Counted from the first letter of the stretch, positions 6,765-17,040 are shown. The stretch is 32,767 nucleotides of DNA from Pandoraea sp. ASV26 (GCF_016428915.1 NZ_JAELTP010000063.1:1-32767), one strand, 5' to 3'. Numbers and translations are program-made. Notes: generated by a model from the sequence alone, not told the origin.

Positions 6765-8843
6765 ATGAATACGCCGCAAACCAATCCCCTGCTCGATACC
6801 GAAGGACTCCCCCGTTTCGCCGAGATCCGCCCTGAACACGTAACGCCCGCTGTCGACGTGTTGCTGGAGAAGGCGCGTGCGGCAGTCGACCGGGCGGCAG
6901 ACCCTTCCACGCCGGCGACGTGGGCCAATATTCTCGACGCCGTGGAAGACGGCACCGAAGGCCTGGGCCGTGCCTGGGAAATCGTCGGACACCTGAACGC
7001 CGTGGCCGACACCCCGGAATTGCGCGCGGCTTACAGCGAAAACCTGCCGCGCGTCACCGAATTCTCCGCGAGCGTCGGCCAGAATCTGGCGCTGTTCGAA
7101 AAGTACAAGGCCATTGCGGCCGGCCCGGAGTTCGCCGGTCTGTCGCCGGCACGCAAGAAGATTCTCGACAACGAGATGCGTGGTTTTCGCCTGGGAGGCG
7201 CCGAACTCCCCGAAGACCAGAAGCCACGTTTCGCTGAAATTCAGGAAGCACAGGCACACCTGGCCAAGAACTTTTCGGACCACGTGCTCGACGCCACGAA
7301 CAAGTTTTCGCTTGTCGTGACCGACGAAAAGGAGCTTGCCGGCTTGCCCGACGATGACAAGGCGGCCGCCCGCGCCGCAGCGGAACGTGAGGGTCTGGAA
7401 GGCTGGAAATTCACGCTGCACTTCCCGTCATACTTCCCGGTGCTGCAATACGCCGACAACCGGGCGCTTCGCGAGAAACTCTATCGCGCCAACGTCACCC
7501 GTGCATCGGAGCTTGGCCCGAAATTTGGCGATGGCGAAGCCGGCTGGGACAACACCCAGATCATTGTCGAGCAACTCGCCCTGCGTCGCGAAGAAGCGCA
7601 AATGCTCGGCTTCAAGAACTATGCCGAGGTATCGCTCGAGCCCAAAATGGCCGAATCGCCCGCGCAAGTGCTCGAGTTCATCGAAGACCTCGCTCGCCGC
7701 GCACGCCCGTATGCAGAGAAGGACTGGGAGGAGCTGCAAGCGTTTGCCGCTACATCACTGGGCATCGACAAACTGGAGCCGTGGGACACCGCCTACGCAT
7801 CGGAGAAGCTGCGCCAACAGCGCTACGCCTTCTCGGAAACGGAAGTCCGCCAGTATTTCCCGCTGCCGAAGGTACTCGACGGTCTGTTCCGCGTCGCGGG
7901 CACGCTGTTCGGCGTGACGATTCGCCCGCAAGACGCCGAAACTTGGCATCCGGACGTGCGCTTCTTCCGCATCGAGCGCGATGGCGAACTGGTCGCGCAG
8001 TTCTACATGGATCTGTTCGCCCGCGAAGGCAAGCGCGGTGGCGCGTGGATGGACAGCGCCCGCACGCGCAAGCGTTTGCACGATGGCGCGCTGCAAACGC
8101 CGGTCGCCTACCTCGTGTGCAACTTCCCGTCGCCCGTTGGTGACAAGCCTGCGCTGCTGCCGCATGACGACGTCATCACGCTATTCCATGAATTCGGTCA
8201 CGGCCTGCATCACATGCTCACGCAAGTGGAAGATGCTGGCGTAGCCGGCATCAATGGCGTGGAGTGGGATGCCGTCGAGTTGCCGTCGCAGTTCATGGAG
8301 AACTTCTGCTGGGAATGGGATGTGCTGGAACACATGACGGCACACGTCGATACGGGCGCCCCGTTGCCACGCGCGCTGTTCGACAAGATGATCGCCGCGC
8401 GTAACTTCCAGAGTGGCCTGATGATGCTGCGTCAGTTGGTCTTCTCCGACTTCGACATGCATCTGCATTACGACTTTGACCCGCGAGGCAGCGAGTCTGT
8501 GCTGGCGCTTTCGAAACGCATCAACGATCGACTGCATGTCACGCCTCAGGCGGAATTCTCGCGTTGGCCGAATACGTTCAGCCATATCTTCGCCGGGGGT
8601 TACGCGGCGGGCTACTACAGCTACAAGTGGGCTGAAGTGCTGTCGGCAGATGCTTACGCGGCGTTTGAAGAAGCCGCACAGGTGAGCGGCTCGGTGCTCG
8701 ATACGGCGACCGGCGCACGCTATCGCGACGAAATTCTGGCGGTAGGCGGCAGTCGGGAAGCCATGGAGTCGTTTATTGCGTTCCGGGGTCGCGCCCCGCA
8801 GGTCGACGCCTTGCTGCGTCACAGCGGCATGTCGGCAAGCTAA
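6765..8843 (+). CDS. prlC: M3-family zinc oligopeptidase (oligopeptidase A)
   Basis: Cytosolic zinc metallopeptidase that degrades short peptides, including those released by ATP-dependent proteases and cleaved signal peptides. From the ATG at 6765 it has 692 residues, typical for PrlC/OpdA. The zinc site is HEFGHGLHH with His475, Glu476 and His479. The third ligand is Glu505 in WDAVELPSQFMENF, followed by a conserved WEWDVLEHM-type segment. The C-terminal FSHIFAGGYAAGYYSYKWAEVLSADAY block is highly characteristic. A GTG at 6750 in the same frame would add five residues. I prefer the ATG because homologues usually begin close to the NPLLDT segment, but neither start has a strong Shine-Dalgarno. 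It is flanked by terminators on both sides, so probably transcribed alone. Confidence 0.95.
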   Translation: MNTPQTNPLLDTEGLPRFAEIRPEHVTPAVDVLLEKARAAVDRAADPSTPATWANILDAVEDGTEGLGRAWEIVGHLNAVADTPELRAAYSENLPRVTEFSASVGQNLALFEKYKAIAAGPEFAGLSPARKKILDNEMRGFRLGGAELPEDQKPRFAEIQEAQAHLAKNFSDHVLDATNKFSLVVTDEKELAGLPDDDKAAARAAAEREGLEGWKFTLHFPSYFPVLQYADNRALREKLYRANVTRASELGPKFGDGEAGWDNTQIIVEQLALRREEAQMLGFKNYAEVSLEPKMAESPAQVLEFIEDLARRARPYAEKDWEELQAFAATSLGIDKLEPWDTAYASEKLRQQRYAFSETEVRQYFPLPKVLDGLFRVAGTLFGVTIRPQDAETWHPDVRFFRIERDGELVAQFYMDLFAREGKRGGAWMDSARTRKRLHDGALQTPVAYLVCNFPSPVGDKPALLPHDDVITLFHEFGHGLHHMLTQVEDAGVAGINGVEWDAVELPSQFMENFCWEWDVLEHMTAHVDTGAPLPRALFDKMIAARNFQSGLMMLRQLVFSDFDMHLHYDFDPRGSESVLALSKRINDRLHVTPQAEFSRWPNTFSHIFAGGYAAGYYSYKWAEVLSADAYAAFEEAAQVSGSVLDTATGARYRDEILAVGGSREAMESFIAFRGRAPQVDALLRHSGMSAS

Positions 8844-8870
8844 CGTTCGCGTATTCCGTCGGCAATGAGA

Positions 8871-8894
8871 AACGGGCGCCTTCGGGCGCCCGTT
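8871..8894. terminator. Hairpin between convergent genes (probable bidirectional terminator)
   Basis: AACGGGCGCC (8871-8880) and GGCGCCCGTT (8885-8894) form a perfect 10-bp stem with a TTCG tetraloop. The tail is only moderately T-rich on either strand. It lies 27 bp after the oligopeptidase stop and about 90 bp beyond the end of the converging minus-strand gene. Confidence 0.75.
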
Positions 8895-8983
8895 GTCATT
8901 GATATGGACATGAGCCGAATTAGCCAGATACGCGAGATAACGCGTCACCCGGCGGGCAACCGCGCCTCGCAAATGCCTGCCCC

Positions 8984-9616
8984 TCAACCCTCGTCGTCGC
9001 AGCCGTTCGGTCGCCAGACGTAGCTGTTCGTCTCTCGGTCCAGACAGCGCGCCGCCTGGAAGCGCACGGTGCACCCGTTCTCATATGTACGAATACACTC
9101 ACCGTTGATACATCGTGTCTGCATGCGCACGACCTGCCCGGTGGGTATCCTGCACTGCGCAGGCGCTGATTGTGCAGCCTGCGGTGGCAGCAAGCGTTTG
9201 CCCGGACGTTGACCGTTGTCGAACCAAACATGTGCGCTATCCGCAGAACATTGGCCACCGCGCTCGCAAACGACAAACGCGTCTTGAACGGCAGAGGTCT
9301 GGGTATCGCCGAGCGCGACCCCGATTTCGCCGTTGCCAGCACGCACCACAGCCCAGTACGCTGGCCCATTTCCGGCCATCAGCACTTCACATCGCCCTCC
9401 CCGGCTGCCGGGGGCGAGTTGAGTCCTGCAACGATCGAGCGCAGCCAGTTTGGCCTTGGCCATGGACGTTTGATTCGTCACATAGACATACCGGAGTCCG
9501 GTCGCCGTGCGCATCCCCGCCACGGCCGACGCAGCAAGACTCGACGTGCTGGCCAATGCCATCACGCCCGCAAGCCAGAGGGCAAAAACCGCGGAAGGGA
9601 GGCGAAACCACTTCAT
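8984..9616 (-). CDS. Exported cysteine-rich protein with a DUF4189-like domain, function unknown
   Basis: A 210-residue protein with a clear Sec signal peptide: Lys/Arg n-region, hydrophobic core at about 7-24, and a likely cleavage after the SLAASA segment near residue 31. The middle (about 34-130) has the pattern of DUF4189-type proteins, with alternating small residues and cysteines in AALDRC, GGRCEVL and FVVCERGGQC. The C-terminal 56 residues are cysteine-dense. Ten cysteines (63, 76, 117, 123, 155, 169, 174, 182, 191, 206) all lie after the signal peptide, an even number suggesting five disulfides. The ATG at 9616 is chosen because the signal peptide starts there and TCGGAACG provides a modest Shine-Dalgarno; an ATG 60 bp upstream would add a non-signal-like extension. 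It is a single gene between convergent prlC and co-directional phosphoribosyltransferase. I infer a periplasmic or secreted location; no function can be assigned. Confidence 0.75.
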   Translation of the reverse strand: MKWFRLPSAVFALWLAGVMALASTSSLAASAVAGMRTATGLRYVYVTNQTSMAKAKLAALDRCRTQLAPGSRGGRCEVLMAGNGPAYWAVVRAGNGEIGVALGDTQTSAVQDAFVVCERGGQCSADSAHVWFDNGQRPGKRLLPPQAAQSAPAQCRIPTGQVVRMQTRCINGECIRTYENGCTVRFQAARCLDRETNSYVWRPNGCDDEG

Positions 9617-9627
9617 CGTTCCGAAAG

Positions 9628-9646
9628 CGTAGACGACGGGTCTACG
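9628..9646 (-). promoter_or_regulatory. Inverted repeat just upstream of the cysteine-rich protein gene
   Basis: CGTAGAC (9628-9634) and GTCTACG (9640-9646) form a perfect 7-bp inverted repeat with a GACGG loop, ending 11 bp before the ATG at 9616 on the minus strand. It could be an operator or an mRNA hairpin beside the ribosome-binding site. No convincing -10/-35 pair was found in the neighbouring 80 bp. Confidence 0.4.
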
Positions 9647-9781
9647 AAGGTCGTGACTGATATTGCATGAAATCACATCGTACGAACCGATGAAGCCTCA
9701 AGCAGAGGGGAAATTGCCCGCCATATGCCGCTGCCACACCGTCACAAGATAGCAACGCGAAAGAAATCAAAGGGCACGCAC

Positions 9782-9821
9782 AAAACAAAACAGGCGGCGC
9801 ATCTCACGATGTCACCGCCTG
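9782..9821 (-). terminator. Intrinsic terminator downstream of the phosphoribosyltransferase gene
   Basis: Read on the minus strand, CAGGCGG (9821-9815) pairs with CCGCCTG (9797-9791). An inner CATC/GATG pair closes a GTGA loop, and TTTTGTTTT follows (9790-9782). It marks the end of the purA-phosphoribosyltransferase transcript. Confidence 0.85.
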
Positions 9822-9882
9822 CATGCCGGGGTTTCCCCCGCCGGCTAACGCCTCTCGACGCCGCCGACCATACCGAGACCGC

Positions 9883-10419
9883 TCAGGTGCCGCGCTTGAT
9901 CCAAGCGGACAAATTGTGCGGACGCAGCGTGTCGTACTCTTCGAAGGGCTGGTGAATCCACGGATTCGTCGCCAGGAATTCGACTGCGTAATCCGGCGCC
10001 ACCTTCGAACAAGCCTTGTGCCACAGCACCGCCGAGCGCACGTCAGTCACCTTCGGGAAACGCTCCTTGAGGTGCTTGCCAACGCGCTCGAGCGTCACTC
10101 CCGAATCAACCAGATCGTCGACCAGCAGTACGCGGCCTTCCAGCTCGCCGCGCGTGATGGTGATGTACTGAGCGATGTCGAGATCGCCGCGAACAGTGCC
10201 TTCGGCCTCACGATACGAACTGGTCGCCAGAATCGCGAGCGGCACGTCGTAGATGCGTGCGAGCTGATCGCCCACACGCAAGCCACCACGGGCCAGACAC
10301 AGAATCTTGTCGAACTTCCATTGGGACTCATAGACCTTGAGCGCCAGGCGCTCGATCAGTCGATGGTACTCATCCCACGAGACCCATAGGTTCTTATCGT
10401 CGTTTTGGGGCAGATTCAT
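9883..10419 (-). CDS. Purine-type phosphoribosyltransferase (type I PRTase)
   Basis: A 178-residue type I phosphoribosyltransferase, expected to transfer phosphoribosyl from PRPP to a nucleobase. The PRPP-binding signature VLLVDDLVDSGVTL occupies about residues 97-110 with the acidic pair Asp101-Asp102. The N-terminal CLARGGLRVGDQLAR matches the loop region of xanthine-guanine type PRTases. It lies 27 bp downstream of purA on the same strand and is followed by a terminator, so the two genes are probably cotranscribed, which fits purine salvage next to AMP synthesis. Base specificity (hypoxanthine, guanine or xanthine) cannot be settled from these motifs, so no gene symbol is given. The ATG at 10419 is the only sensible start. 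Confidence 0.88.
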   Translation of the reverse strand: MNLPQNDDKNLWVSWDEYHRLIERLALKVYESQWKFDKILCLARGGLRVGDQLARIYDVPLAILATSSYREAEGTVRGDLDIAQYITITRGELEGRVLLVDDLVDSGVTLERVGKHLKERFPKVTDVRSAVLWHKACSKVAPDYAVEFLATNPWIHQPFEEYDTLRPHNLSAWIKRGT

Positions 10420-10446
10420 GGTTTGCCTTGCCAGTCCTACGGTATT

Positions 10447-11820
<1,374 letters not shown>

Positions 11821-11861
11821 CCCGTGTTGACGGACGCTAGTGCCGCTTTTTTCAGCGAAGT

Positions 11862-13022
11862 TCACCGGGGTGTCACGACCCACTGGCCATCTTTTTCGAC
11901 AAGGACACGATCGCCCGTGAACTCCTCGAAATCCTGGTCGTGGCCCGGCAGCATGCGGATGACCACCTCGCCGGCATCGCGCAGGCTATCGATCTTGGCG
12001 CGCAAGCCCGGAACATCGTCCGCAGGCGCCAAAATCGCGTTACTCCGCGCTTCCACCGGGGAAATTGCCGCCAACTCACGCAAATCGAGCGAAAAACCGG
12101 TTGCCGGACGATCACGGCCGAACGCCTGCCCCACCTTGTCGTAGCGACCACCGCGAGCAATCGCATTGGGAATACCGTCGACATATGCCGCGAACATCAC
12201 GCCGCTGTGATACTGATAGCCACGCAGGTCAGCCAGATCGATGGACAGTACCGCCGGGCCGTCCTTGCTCTGGGACGCCGCCAGATAGGCCAGGTCGTCG
12301 AGCGCGGCCGTCACGCCCGGCAGGTCCGGCAGGACCTTGCGAGCTCGGGCGAGCGTCTCGGACGGCTCACCGTACAACGTGGTCAACGCCAGCAACGCAT
12401 CGCGCAGGTGCGCCGGCAGGTCACGGGTCAGCGCCTCGAGTTGTGGCACGTCCTTGGTCGCGAGCGCCCCGAACAACTCGCTCTCGATGGCCTCAGCGAC
12501 CGGCACGCCCTCGATCAGCGCTTCCAGCACGCCGGCGTGGCACAAATCGATACGAATCTGCTTCAGGCCGGCAAGTTGCAGGCAATAAAGCAGCAGCTCC
12601 TGAATCTCGAGATCGGCTTCCAGTCCGCTATGTCCGAAGATTTCGGCACCGATCTGGAACGGCTCGCGCGTGGCCAGCAGGTTACGCGGCCGCGTGAACA
12701 GCACACTCCCCGCGTAGCACAGGCGCGTCACCCCCTTGCGATTGAGCAAATGGGCGTCGATACGGGCGATTTGCGGCGTGATGTCGGCGCGCAGGCCCAT
12801 CGTGCGGCCCGAGAGCTGATCGACAAGCTTGAAGGTGCGCAGATCGAGATCGTGGCCGGTGCCGGTCAGCAGCGACTCGACGTACTCGAGCATCGGCGGC
12901 ATTACGAGTTCGTACCCGTAGGTGCGGAAGCGATCGAGCATGAGACGTCGCAGATCTTCGATCTTGCGCGCCTCGGACGGCAGCACGTCGGCGATATTTT
13001 CGGGGAGTAGCCAGTTCGGCAT
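11862..13022 (-). CDS. hisZ: ATP phosphoribosyltransferase regulatory subunit
   Basis: A non-synthetase paralogue of histidyl-tRNA synthetase that forms a complex with short-form HisG and confers activity and histidine feedback on the first step of histidine synthesis. The 386 residues start [25 protein letters not shown], the usual HisZ N-terminus, with the class II core [14 protein letters not shown] and [17 protein letters not shown]. The HisRS signature LVRGLDYY is replaced by [14 protein letters not shown], and the anticodon-binding domain is reduced, both expected for HisZ. It predicts that this organism has a short HisG elsewhere. It follows the DUF2065 gene by 38 bp and precedes purA by 74 bp. 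Bona fide hisS lies about 8 kb upstream in the same block. Confidence 0.95.
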   Translation of the reverse strand: MPNWLLPENIADVLPSEARKIEDLRRLMLDRFRTYGYELVMPPMLEYVESLLTGTGHDLDLRTFKLVDQLSGRTMGLRADITPQIARIDAHLLNRKGVTRLCYAGSVLFTRPRNLLATREPFQIGAEIFGHSGLEADLEIQELLLYCLQLAGLKQIRIDLCHAGVLEALIEGVPVAEAIESELFGALATKDVPQLEALTRDLPAHLRDALLALTTLYGEPSETLARARKVLPDLPGVTAALDDLAYLAASQSKDGPAVLSIDLADLRGYQYHSGVMFAAYVDGIPNAIARGGRYDKVGQAFGRDRPATGFSLDLRELAAISPVEARSNAILAPADDVPGLRAKIDSLRDAGEVVIRMLPGHDQDFEEFTGDRVLVEKDGQWVVTPR

Positions 13023-13060
13023 GGGTATTTCGGTATTCAGGCGGCGCAGGGAAGCGCCTT

Positions 13061-13252
13061 TTAGTGGTCGGCCAGTAGCATCAGGATCAGCCCCAGCGAG
13101 ACGGCGGCCAGGCCGAAAAAGCGAATCTGGCCGGACGGCATTTCCGTTATTTTACGAAAACTTTGCCGCCAACGTTCCGGGGCAACAAACGGAAACAATC
13201 CCTCGACGATCAGCATGAGGGCCAAAGCGAGAATGATGGTGCTGCTGGTCAC
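13061..13252 (-). CDS. Small DUF2065 (YjeT-like) membrane protein
   Basis: A 63-residue protein with two predicted membrane helices (about 4-24 and 45-61) joined by a basic loop, [23 protein letters not shown]-like. It matches the DUF2065/YjeT family, which commonly sits beside hflC in proteobacteria. No biochemical role is established. I chose the GTG at 13252 because the family N-terminus ([18 protein letters not shown]) aligns there. A GTG at 13276 in the same frame lies inside the terminator stem and is unlikely. The ribosome-binding site is weak, with only a GAG about 9 nt upstream. It is separated from hflC by a strong hairpin terminator yet has little room for a promoter of its own. 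Confidence 0.85.
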   Translation of the reverse strand: MTSSTIILALALMLIVEGLFPFVAPERWRQSFRKITEMPSGQIRFFGLAAVSLGLILMLLADH

Positions 13253-13266
13253 AGGGGGACTCGGCC

Positions 13267-13302
13267 AAAACGCCACCGCCCGCGTTTGACGCGGGCGGTG
13301 GC
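13267..13302 (-). terminator. Strong hairpin terminator between hflC and the DUF2065 gene
   Basis: A perfect 13-bp inverted repeat, 13272-13284 (GCCACCGCCCGCG) with 13290-13302, and a 5-nt loop. On the minus strand it is followed by GTTTTGG. It lies 22 bp after hflC and ends about 15 bp before the DUF2065 start. It is either the end of the hflKC transcript or an intra-operon attenuator. Confidence 0.8.
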
Positions 13303-13324
13303 AGCTACTCGGATGTCAAGCGCG

Positions 13325-14224
13325 CTATTTTCCCGCTTTTCCGCCCGACACGCCAGCACCACCGGAACTGCGCATGAATCGGAAGAAATCGCTGTTCGGG
13401 TCGGCAATGATTACGTCCTTCTTGTCACGGAAGGTCGCCTTGTACGCTTCGAGGCTCTGATAGAACTGAGCGAACTGCGGATCGCGGCCAAACGCCTGCG
13501 CGTAGATACCTGCGGCAGTCGCATCGCCTTCACCCTTGACCTGCTGGGCCTTGGCATAGGCTTCCGCCACGACCACATCGCGCTGACGGTCGGCGTCGGC
13601 ACGAATCTGCTCGGCCTCGGCAGCACCGGTCGAACGCAGCTCATTCGCCACGCGCTTCCGCTCGGCAGCCATCCGGCTATAGACCGAGTCGCTGATGCCG
13701 GCAGCCAAATCGACGCGACGCATCCGCACGTCCACAATTTCGATACCGACTTGCGCAGCCTCGTCACCGACCTTCTGCTTGACCCACTGCATCACTTGCT
13801 CACGCTGCGACGACACCACTTCGGTCACCGTGCGCTTGGTGAAGGCTTCCTGCAATGCCGAACGAATCTGCTGCGTCAGACGGTCCTGAGCCAGTCGGTT
13901 GTCACCCTTGAAGCTCACATAGAACTTGCGCGGGTCGACGATACGCCACTTCACATACGAGTCGACGATCAGGTTCTTCTTCTCGGCCGTGATGAAGCGC
14001 TCCGGCTCCGGGTTATCGATGGTCATGATGCGCTTGTCCAGATACAGCACGGTCTGGAGCGGCGGCGGCAGTTTGAATTTCAGGCCAGGTTCACTATAAA
14101 CGTCGCGGATTTCCCCCAGGGAGAACACCACGGCAAAACGGCGCTGATCCACCACGAACATGGTCGAGGCAAGCACGATCAACAAAACGATCAGCGCAAC
14201 AATAACGGTTCCAATACGGTTCAT
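13325..14224 (-). CDS. hflC: HflC, SPFH/band-7 subunit of the FtsH-modulating HflKC complex
   Basis: Inner-membrane SPFH protein that with HflK forms a large cage around FtsH and modulates proteolysis of membrane proteins. Of 299 residues, about 7-27 form the single N-terminal membrane anchor. The band-7 domain follows, with VVFSLGEIRDVYSEPGLKFK near residue 31, and then the coiled-coil region RMAAERKRVANELRSTGAAEAEQIRAD-like at about 190-225. The end is Gly/Ser-rich. hflK ends 12 bp upstream and the Shine-Dalgarno AAGGGGAT lies between the two genes, so coupled translation is likely. Its expected partner protein YccA is encoded about 12 kb away in this window. The only oddity is the strong terminator directly after the stop. 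Confidence 0.97.
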   Translation of the reverse strand: MNRIGTVIVALIVLLIVLASTMFVVDQRRFAVVFSLGEIRDVYSEPGLKFKLPPPLQTVLYLDKRIMTIDNPEPERFITAEKKNLIVDSYVKWRIVDPRKFYVSFKGDNRLAQDRLTQQIRSALQEAFTKRTVTEVVSSQREQVMQWVKQKVGDEAAQVGIEIVDVRMRRVDLAAGISDSVYSRMAAERKRVANELRSTGAAEAEQIRADADRQRDVVVAEAYAKAQQVKGEGDATAAGIYAQAFGRDPQFAQFYQSLEAYKATFRDKKDVIIADPNSDFFRFMRSSGGAGVSGGKAGK

Positions 14225-14236
14225 GCGCTTATCCCC

Positions 14237-15574
14237 TTAGCGTGAATCGCGGTCGCGGTTGCGCAGTGCCGCGCGCGATCGATCATGGTCGGCGTCAGTG
14301 CTGTCATCCGCAGCAGACGATCCGGTGGCCGCGTTCCCTGCCACACCGGACGCCGGTGCCGGGCTCGACGCGTCGCCACGCGAACGTTCCATGATCTTGT
14401 CCAACGGCAGATACAACAGGCTGTTGTTCTTCGAATCCACCATGATCTTCGTGGTGCGCGAATAGATCTGCTGCATGGTATCGAGATACATCCGCTCGCG
14501 AATGACACCCGGCGCCTTGGCATAGGCTTCCTGCACCGACTTGAAGCGATCGGCATCCCCCTGTGCCTGCGACACCACGCGTGCCTTGTACCCGGCAGCC
14601 TCTTCCGCCAGACGCGACGCCGTACCCTTGGCACGCGGAATCACGTCATTGGCATAGGCCTGCGCTTCGTTCTTCGCGCGCTCCAGATCCTGACCGGCTT
14701 TCACTGCGTCGTCGAAAGCGGCCTGCACCTGCTCAGGCGGCTGCACGCTTTGCATCGTCACGCTCGTGACCAGAATGCCGGTCTTGTAACCATCCAGAAT
14801 GCGCTGGATCGAGGTGACCAGTTCGTTGGCGATCTCTTCACGACCGGCATAGAGCACAAAGTCCATCTTGCTCTTGCCGACGATTTCGCGAACCGCCGTT
14901 TGCGCCGCCAGATTCACCGACGATTCGGCGTCCACATTATTGAACAGGAACTCGGTCGCATCCTTGATGCGGTACTGCACGGCAAAGCGCACGTCGATGA
15001 TGTTTTCATCGCCCGTGAGCATCGACGAATCCTTCAGATCGGTATCGCGAATCGTGTTCGAACGGCCGATTTCAACCGAACGGATCTGCGACATGTTGAC
15101 GATCTCGACCGACTGGAACGGATACGGCAAACGCCATTGAATACCCGAGGTCGTCGTGTATTTGTATTTGCCGAATTGCGTCACGACACCGACTTGCCCT
15201 TCCTGGACGATGAAGACGCCCGTGGCCAGCCAGATCAGAAACGCCAGCGCGACGACAACGCCAACGCCGATGCTCGATCCGCGCGAGCCACCGGAGAAAT
15301 TGTTCGATCCGCCGTTATTACCGCCTCCGCCACCCTTGCGGCCGAAGATACGGTTAAGACGCCGATTGAAATCGCGCCACAGTTCGTCGAGATCGGGCGG
15401 GCCATCCTGCTGAGGACCCTGCGGTCCGCGCTGCGGCTCCTTCGGATCCTGCGAATTCGGATTGTTCGCACGATCGGGGCGGTTCGGCTCCTGATTACCG
15501 GACGGCGCATCGCCGCCGCCGTCCCGCCCCCAGCGCGGGTCGTTCAGGGAAAAAATCAAGCCAACTCGTCGCAT
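14237..15574 (-). CDS. hflK: HflK, SPFH/band-7 subunit of the FtsH-modulating HflKC complex
   Basis: Partner of HflC in the periplasm-facing HflKC cage that regulates FtsH. From the ATG at 15574 it has 445 residues. A Pro/Gly/Asn-rich cytoplasmic N-terminus contains the family start SLNDPRWGR and the amphipathic LDELWRDFNRRLNRIFG (about 62-77). A glycine-rich linker and a membrane helix at about 101-122 follow. The band-7 domain begins FIVQEGQVGVVTQFGKY, then comes coiled coil, and the tail is Ala/Ser/Asp-rich. The start is uncertain: the frame is open to an ATG at 15646, but family homology begins only near SLNDPRWG, and AAGAG lies 5 nt before the 15574 ATG. A 239-bp gap separates it from hflX and holds no recognisable gene. 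Confidence 0.95.
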   Translation of the reverse strand: MRRVGLIFSLNDPRWGRDGGGDAPSGNQEPNRPDRANNPNSQDPKEPQRGPQGPQQDGPPDLDELWRDFNRRLNRIFGRKGGGGGNNGGSNNFSGGSRGSSIGVGVVVALAFLIWLATGVFIVQEGQVGVVTQFGKYKYTTTSGIQWRLPYPFQSVEIVNMSQIRSVEIGRSNTIRDTDLKDSSMLTGDENIIDVRFAVQYRIKDATEFLFNNVDAESSVNLAAQTAVREIVGKSKMDFVLYAGREEIANELVTSIQRILDGYKTGILVTSVTMQSVQPPEQVQAAFDDAVKAGQDLERAKNEAQAYANDVIPRAKGTASRLAEEAAGYKARVVSQAQGDADRFKSVQEAYAKAPGVIRERMYLDTMQQIYSRTTKIMVDSKNNSLLYLPLDKIMERSRGDASSPAPASGVAGNAATGSSAADDSTDADHDRSRAALRNRDRDSR

Positions 15575-15813
15575 CAAAGCTCTTGGAAGCATAGGTAGAA
15601 GCGTGGTGACTGAAGCGGTCTTGGCGTTGCGACCGGCGCGCCTCACATCGGAGCGCGCATGCTGCCGGTTCGCGCGTAGTTCCCGAATCTGGTGTGCCGA
15701 TCGGCGGCCTTGCCCGGCCTCCGTCTAGTCTCTTGCCAGTTCGTCACCCGTGTTGAGCTTGTGCTGCCGGTACTCCCCGTGGCAACCCGCCCTTCACGGT
15801 GCGACGTCTCGTG

Positions 15814-17019
15814 TTATCTGTCTTCTGCGCGCGGCACATCGGTCCAACGATCGATGAGCCGGACATCGGGCGCTTCGAGTTGCGATTGTAACCCAGCAGT
15901 GCCGGCCACAACCGCCTCACTAATGGCCTCACGCAGCAGGTCGAGGCCCTGACCGGTGCGCGCGCTCAAAAAGACGCGCGTGATGCGCCCGGCTTCGTCC
16001 CGCTCGATTCTCGGCCCTTGTGCGGCCAGTTCCGGCACCGCGTCGATCTTGTTCCAGACGAGAATCTGCGGGATGCTGGCCGCATCGATCTCCGCCAAAA
16101 CGGCATTGACCTCGGCCATCTGCTCCTGGCGCACCTGACTCGAGGCGTCCACCACATGCAGCAGCATGTCGGCGTGTACCGTCTCCTCAAGCGTCGCCCG
16201 GAATGCCGCAACCAACTGGTGCGGCAACTCGCGGATGAATCCGACAGTATCAGACAGCACGATGTTCCCGAGATCGCCAAGATAAACGCGACGGGACGTC
16301 GTATCGAGCGTGGCAAACAACTGATCCGCGGCGTAGGCGTTGGCCTTCGTCATCGCATTGAACAGCGTGGATTTGCCCGCATTGGTATAGCCGACGAGCG
16401 AGATCGACATGGTGCCGCTGCGCTGACGCGCGCGACGTTGCGTGTCGTGCTGACGCTTGAGCTTCTCGAGCCGCCCGGTGAGCGACTTCACTCTGTCGCC
16501 GAGCAGGCGACGGTCGGTTTCCAACTGCGTCTCACCCGGCCCGCGCAGGCCAATACCGCCCTTCTGGCGTTCCAAGTGAGTCCAGGCGCGCACCAGGCGC
16601 GTGGACAGGTACTGCAACTGCGCAAGTTCGACCTGAAGCTTGCCCTCATGACTCTTCGCGCGTTGGGCAAAGATATCGAGGATCAGGCTCGTGCGATCGA
16701 CGACGCGACACTGCAGCAAATGTTCGAGATTACGCTGCTGACCGGGTGTCAGGGCGTGATTGAAAATCACCAGTTCGACATCGTACTCTTCGATGGCGGC
16801 ACGCAGTTCTTCGGCTTTTCCGCTACCGATAAAGAGCTTGGCATCGGGGCTATGACGGCGACCGGTAATGGTCACGACAGGCGTGGCGCCTGCGGATTGC
16901 GTCAGAAGGTCGAGTTCCTGGAGACTGGCTTCGAAATCGAGTTTACCGAAATCGATGCCGACGAGCGCGGCGTTGATTGTCAAGCTACGCAGGAGATGGG
17001 TATTAGGGCTGTTTGACAA
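15814..17019 (-). CDS. hflX: Ribosome-associated GTPase HflX
   Basis: GTPase that binds and splits stalled 70S ribosomes, notably after heat or antibiotic stress. With the TTG at 17019 it has 401 residues. In order: an N-terminal HflX domain (about 15-200) with GSGKAEEL, the basic helical region RLVRAWTHLERQKGGIGLRG and GPGETQLETDRR; then the G domain with G1 GYTNAGKS (210-217), G3 DTVGF and G4 NKID. No ATG lies upstream in frame. A second TTG at 16983 would begin two residues before the conserved INAALVGIDFGK and may be the real start; neither has a visible Shine-Dalgarno. It lies 63 bp downstream of hfq, in the widely conserved hfq-hflX-hflK-hflC order, with a hairpin in that gap. Confidence 0.95.
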   Translation of the reverse strand: MSNSPNTHLLRSLTINAALVGIDFGKLDFEASLQELDLLTQSAGATPVVTITGRRHSPDAKLFIGSGKAEELRAAIEEYDVELVIFNHALTPGQQRNLEHLLQCRVVDRTSLILDIFAQRAKSHEGKLQVELAQLQYLSTRLVRAWTHLERQKGGIGLRGPGETQLETDRRLLGDRVKSLTGRLEKLKRQHDTQRRARQRSGTMSISLVGYTNAGKSTLFNAMTKANAYAADQLFATLDTTSRRVYLGDLGNIVLSDTVGFIRELPHQLVAAFRATLEETVHADMLLHVVDASSQVRQEQMAEVNAVLAEIDAASIPQILVWNKIDAVPELAAQGPRIERDEAGRITRVFLSARTGQGLDLLREAISEAVVAGTAGLQSQLEAPDVRLIDRWTDVPRAEDR

Positions 17020-17040
17020 GAGAGGGCGATGGGGAGGAGA

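Noticed and set aside
11862-13022. A second, defective histidyl-tRNA synthetase
   Set aside because: The missing HisRS signature, length and hisZ-purA context identify it as the HisZ regulatory subunit; true hisS is at 20807-22183.
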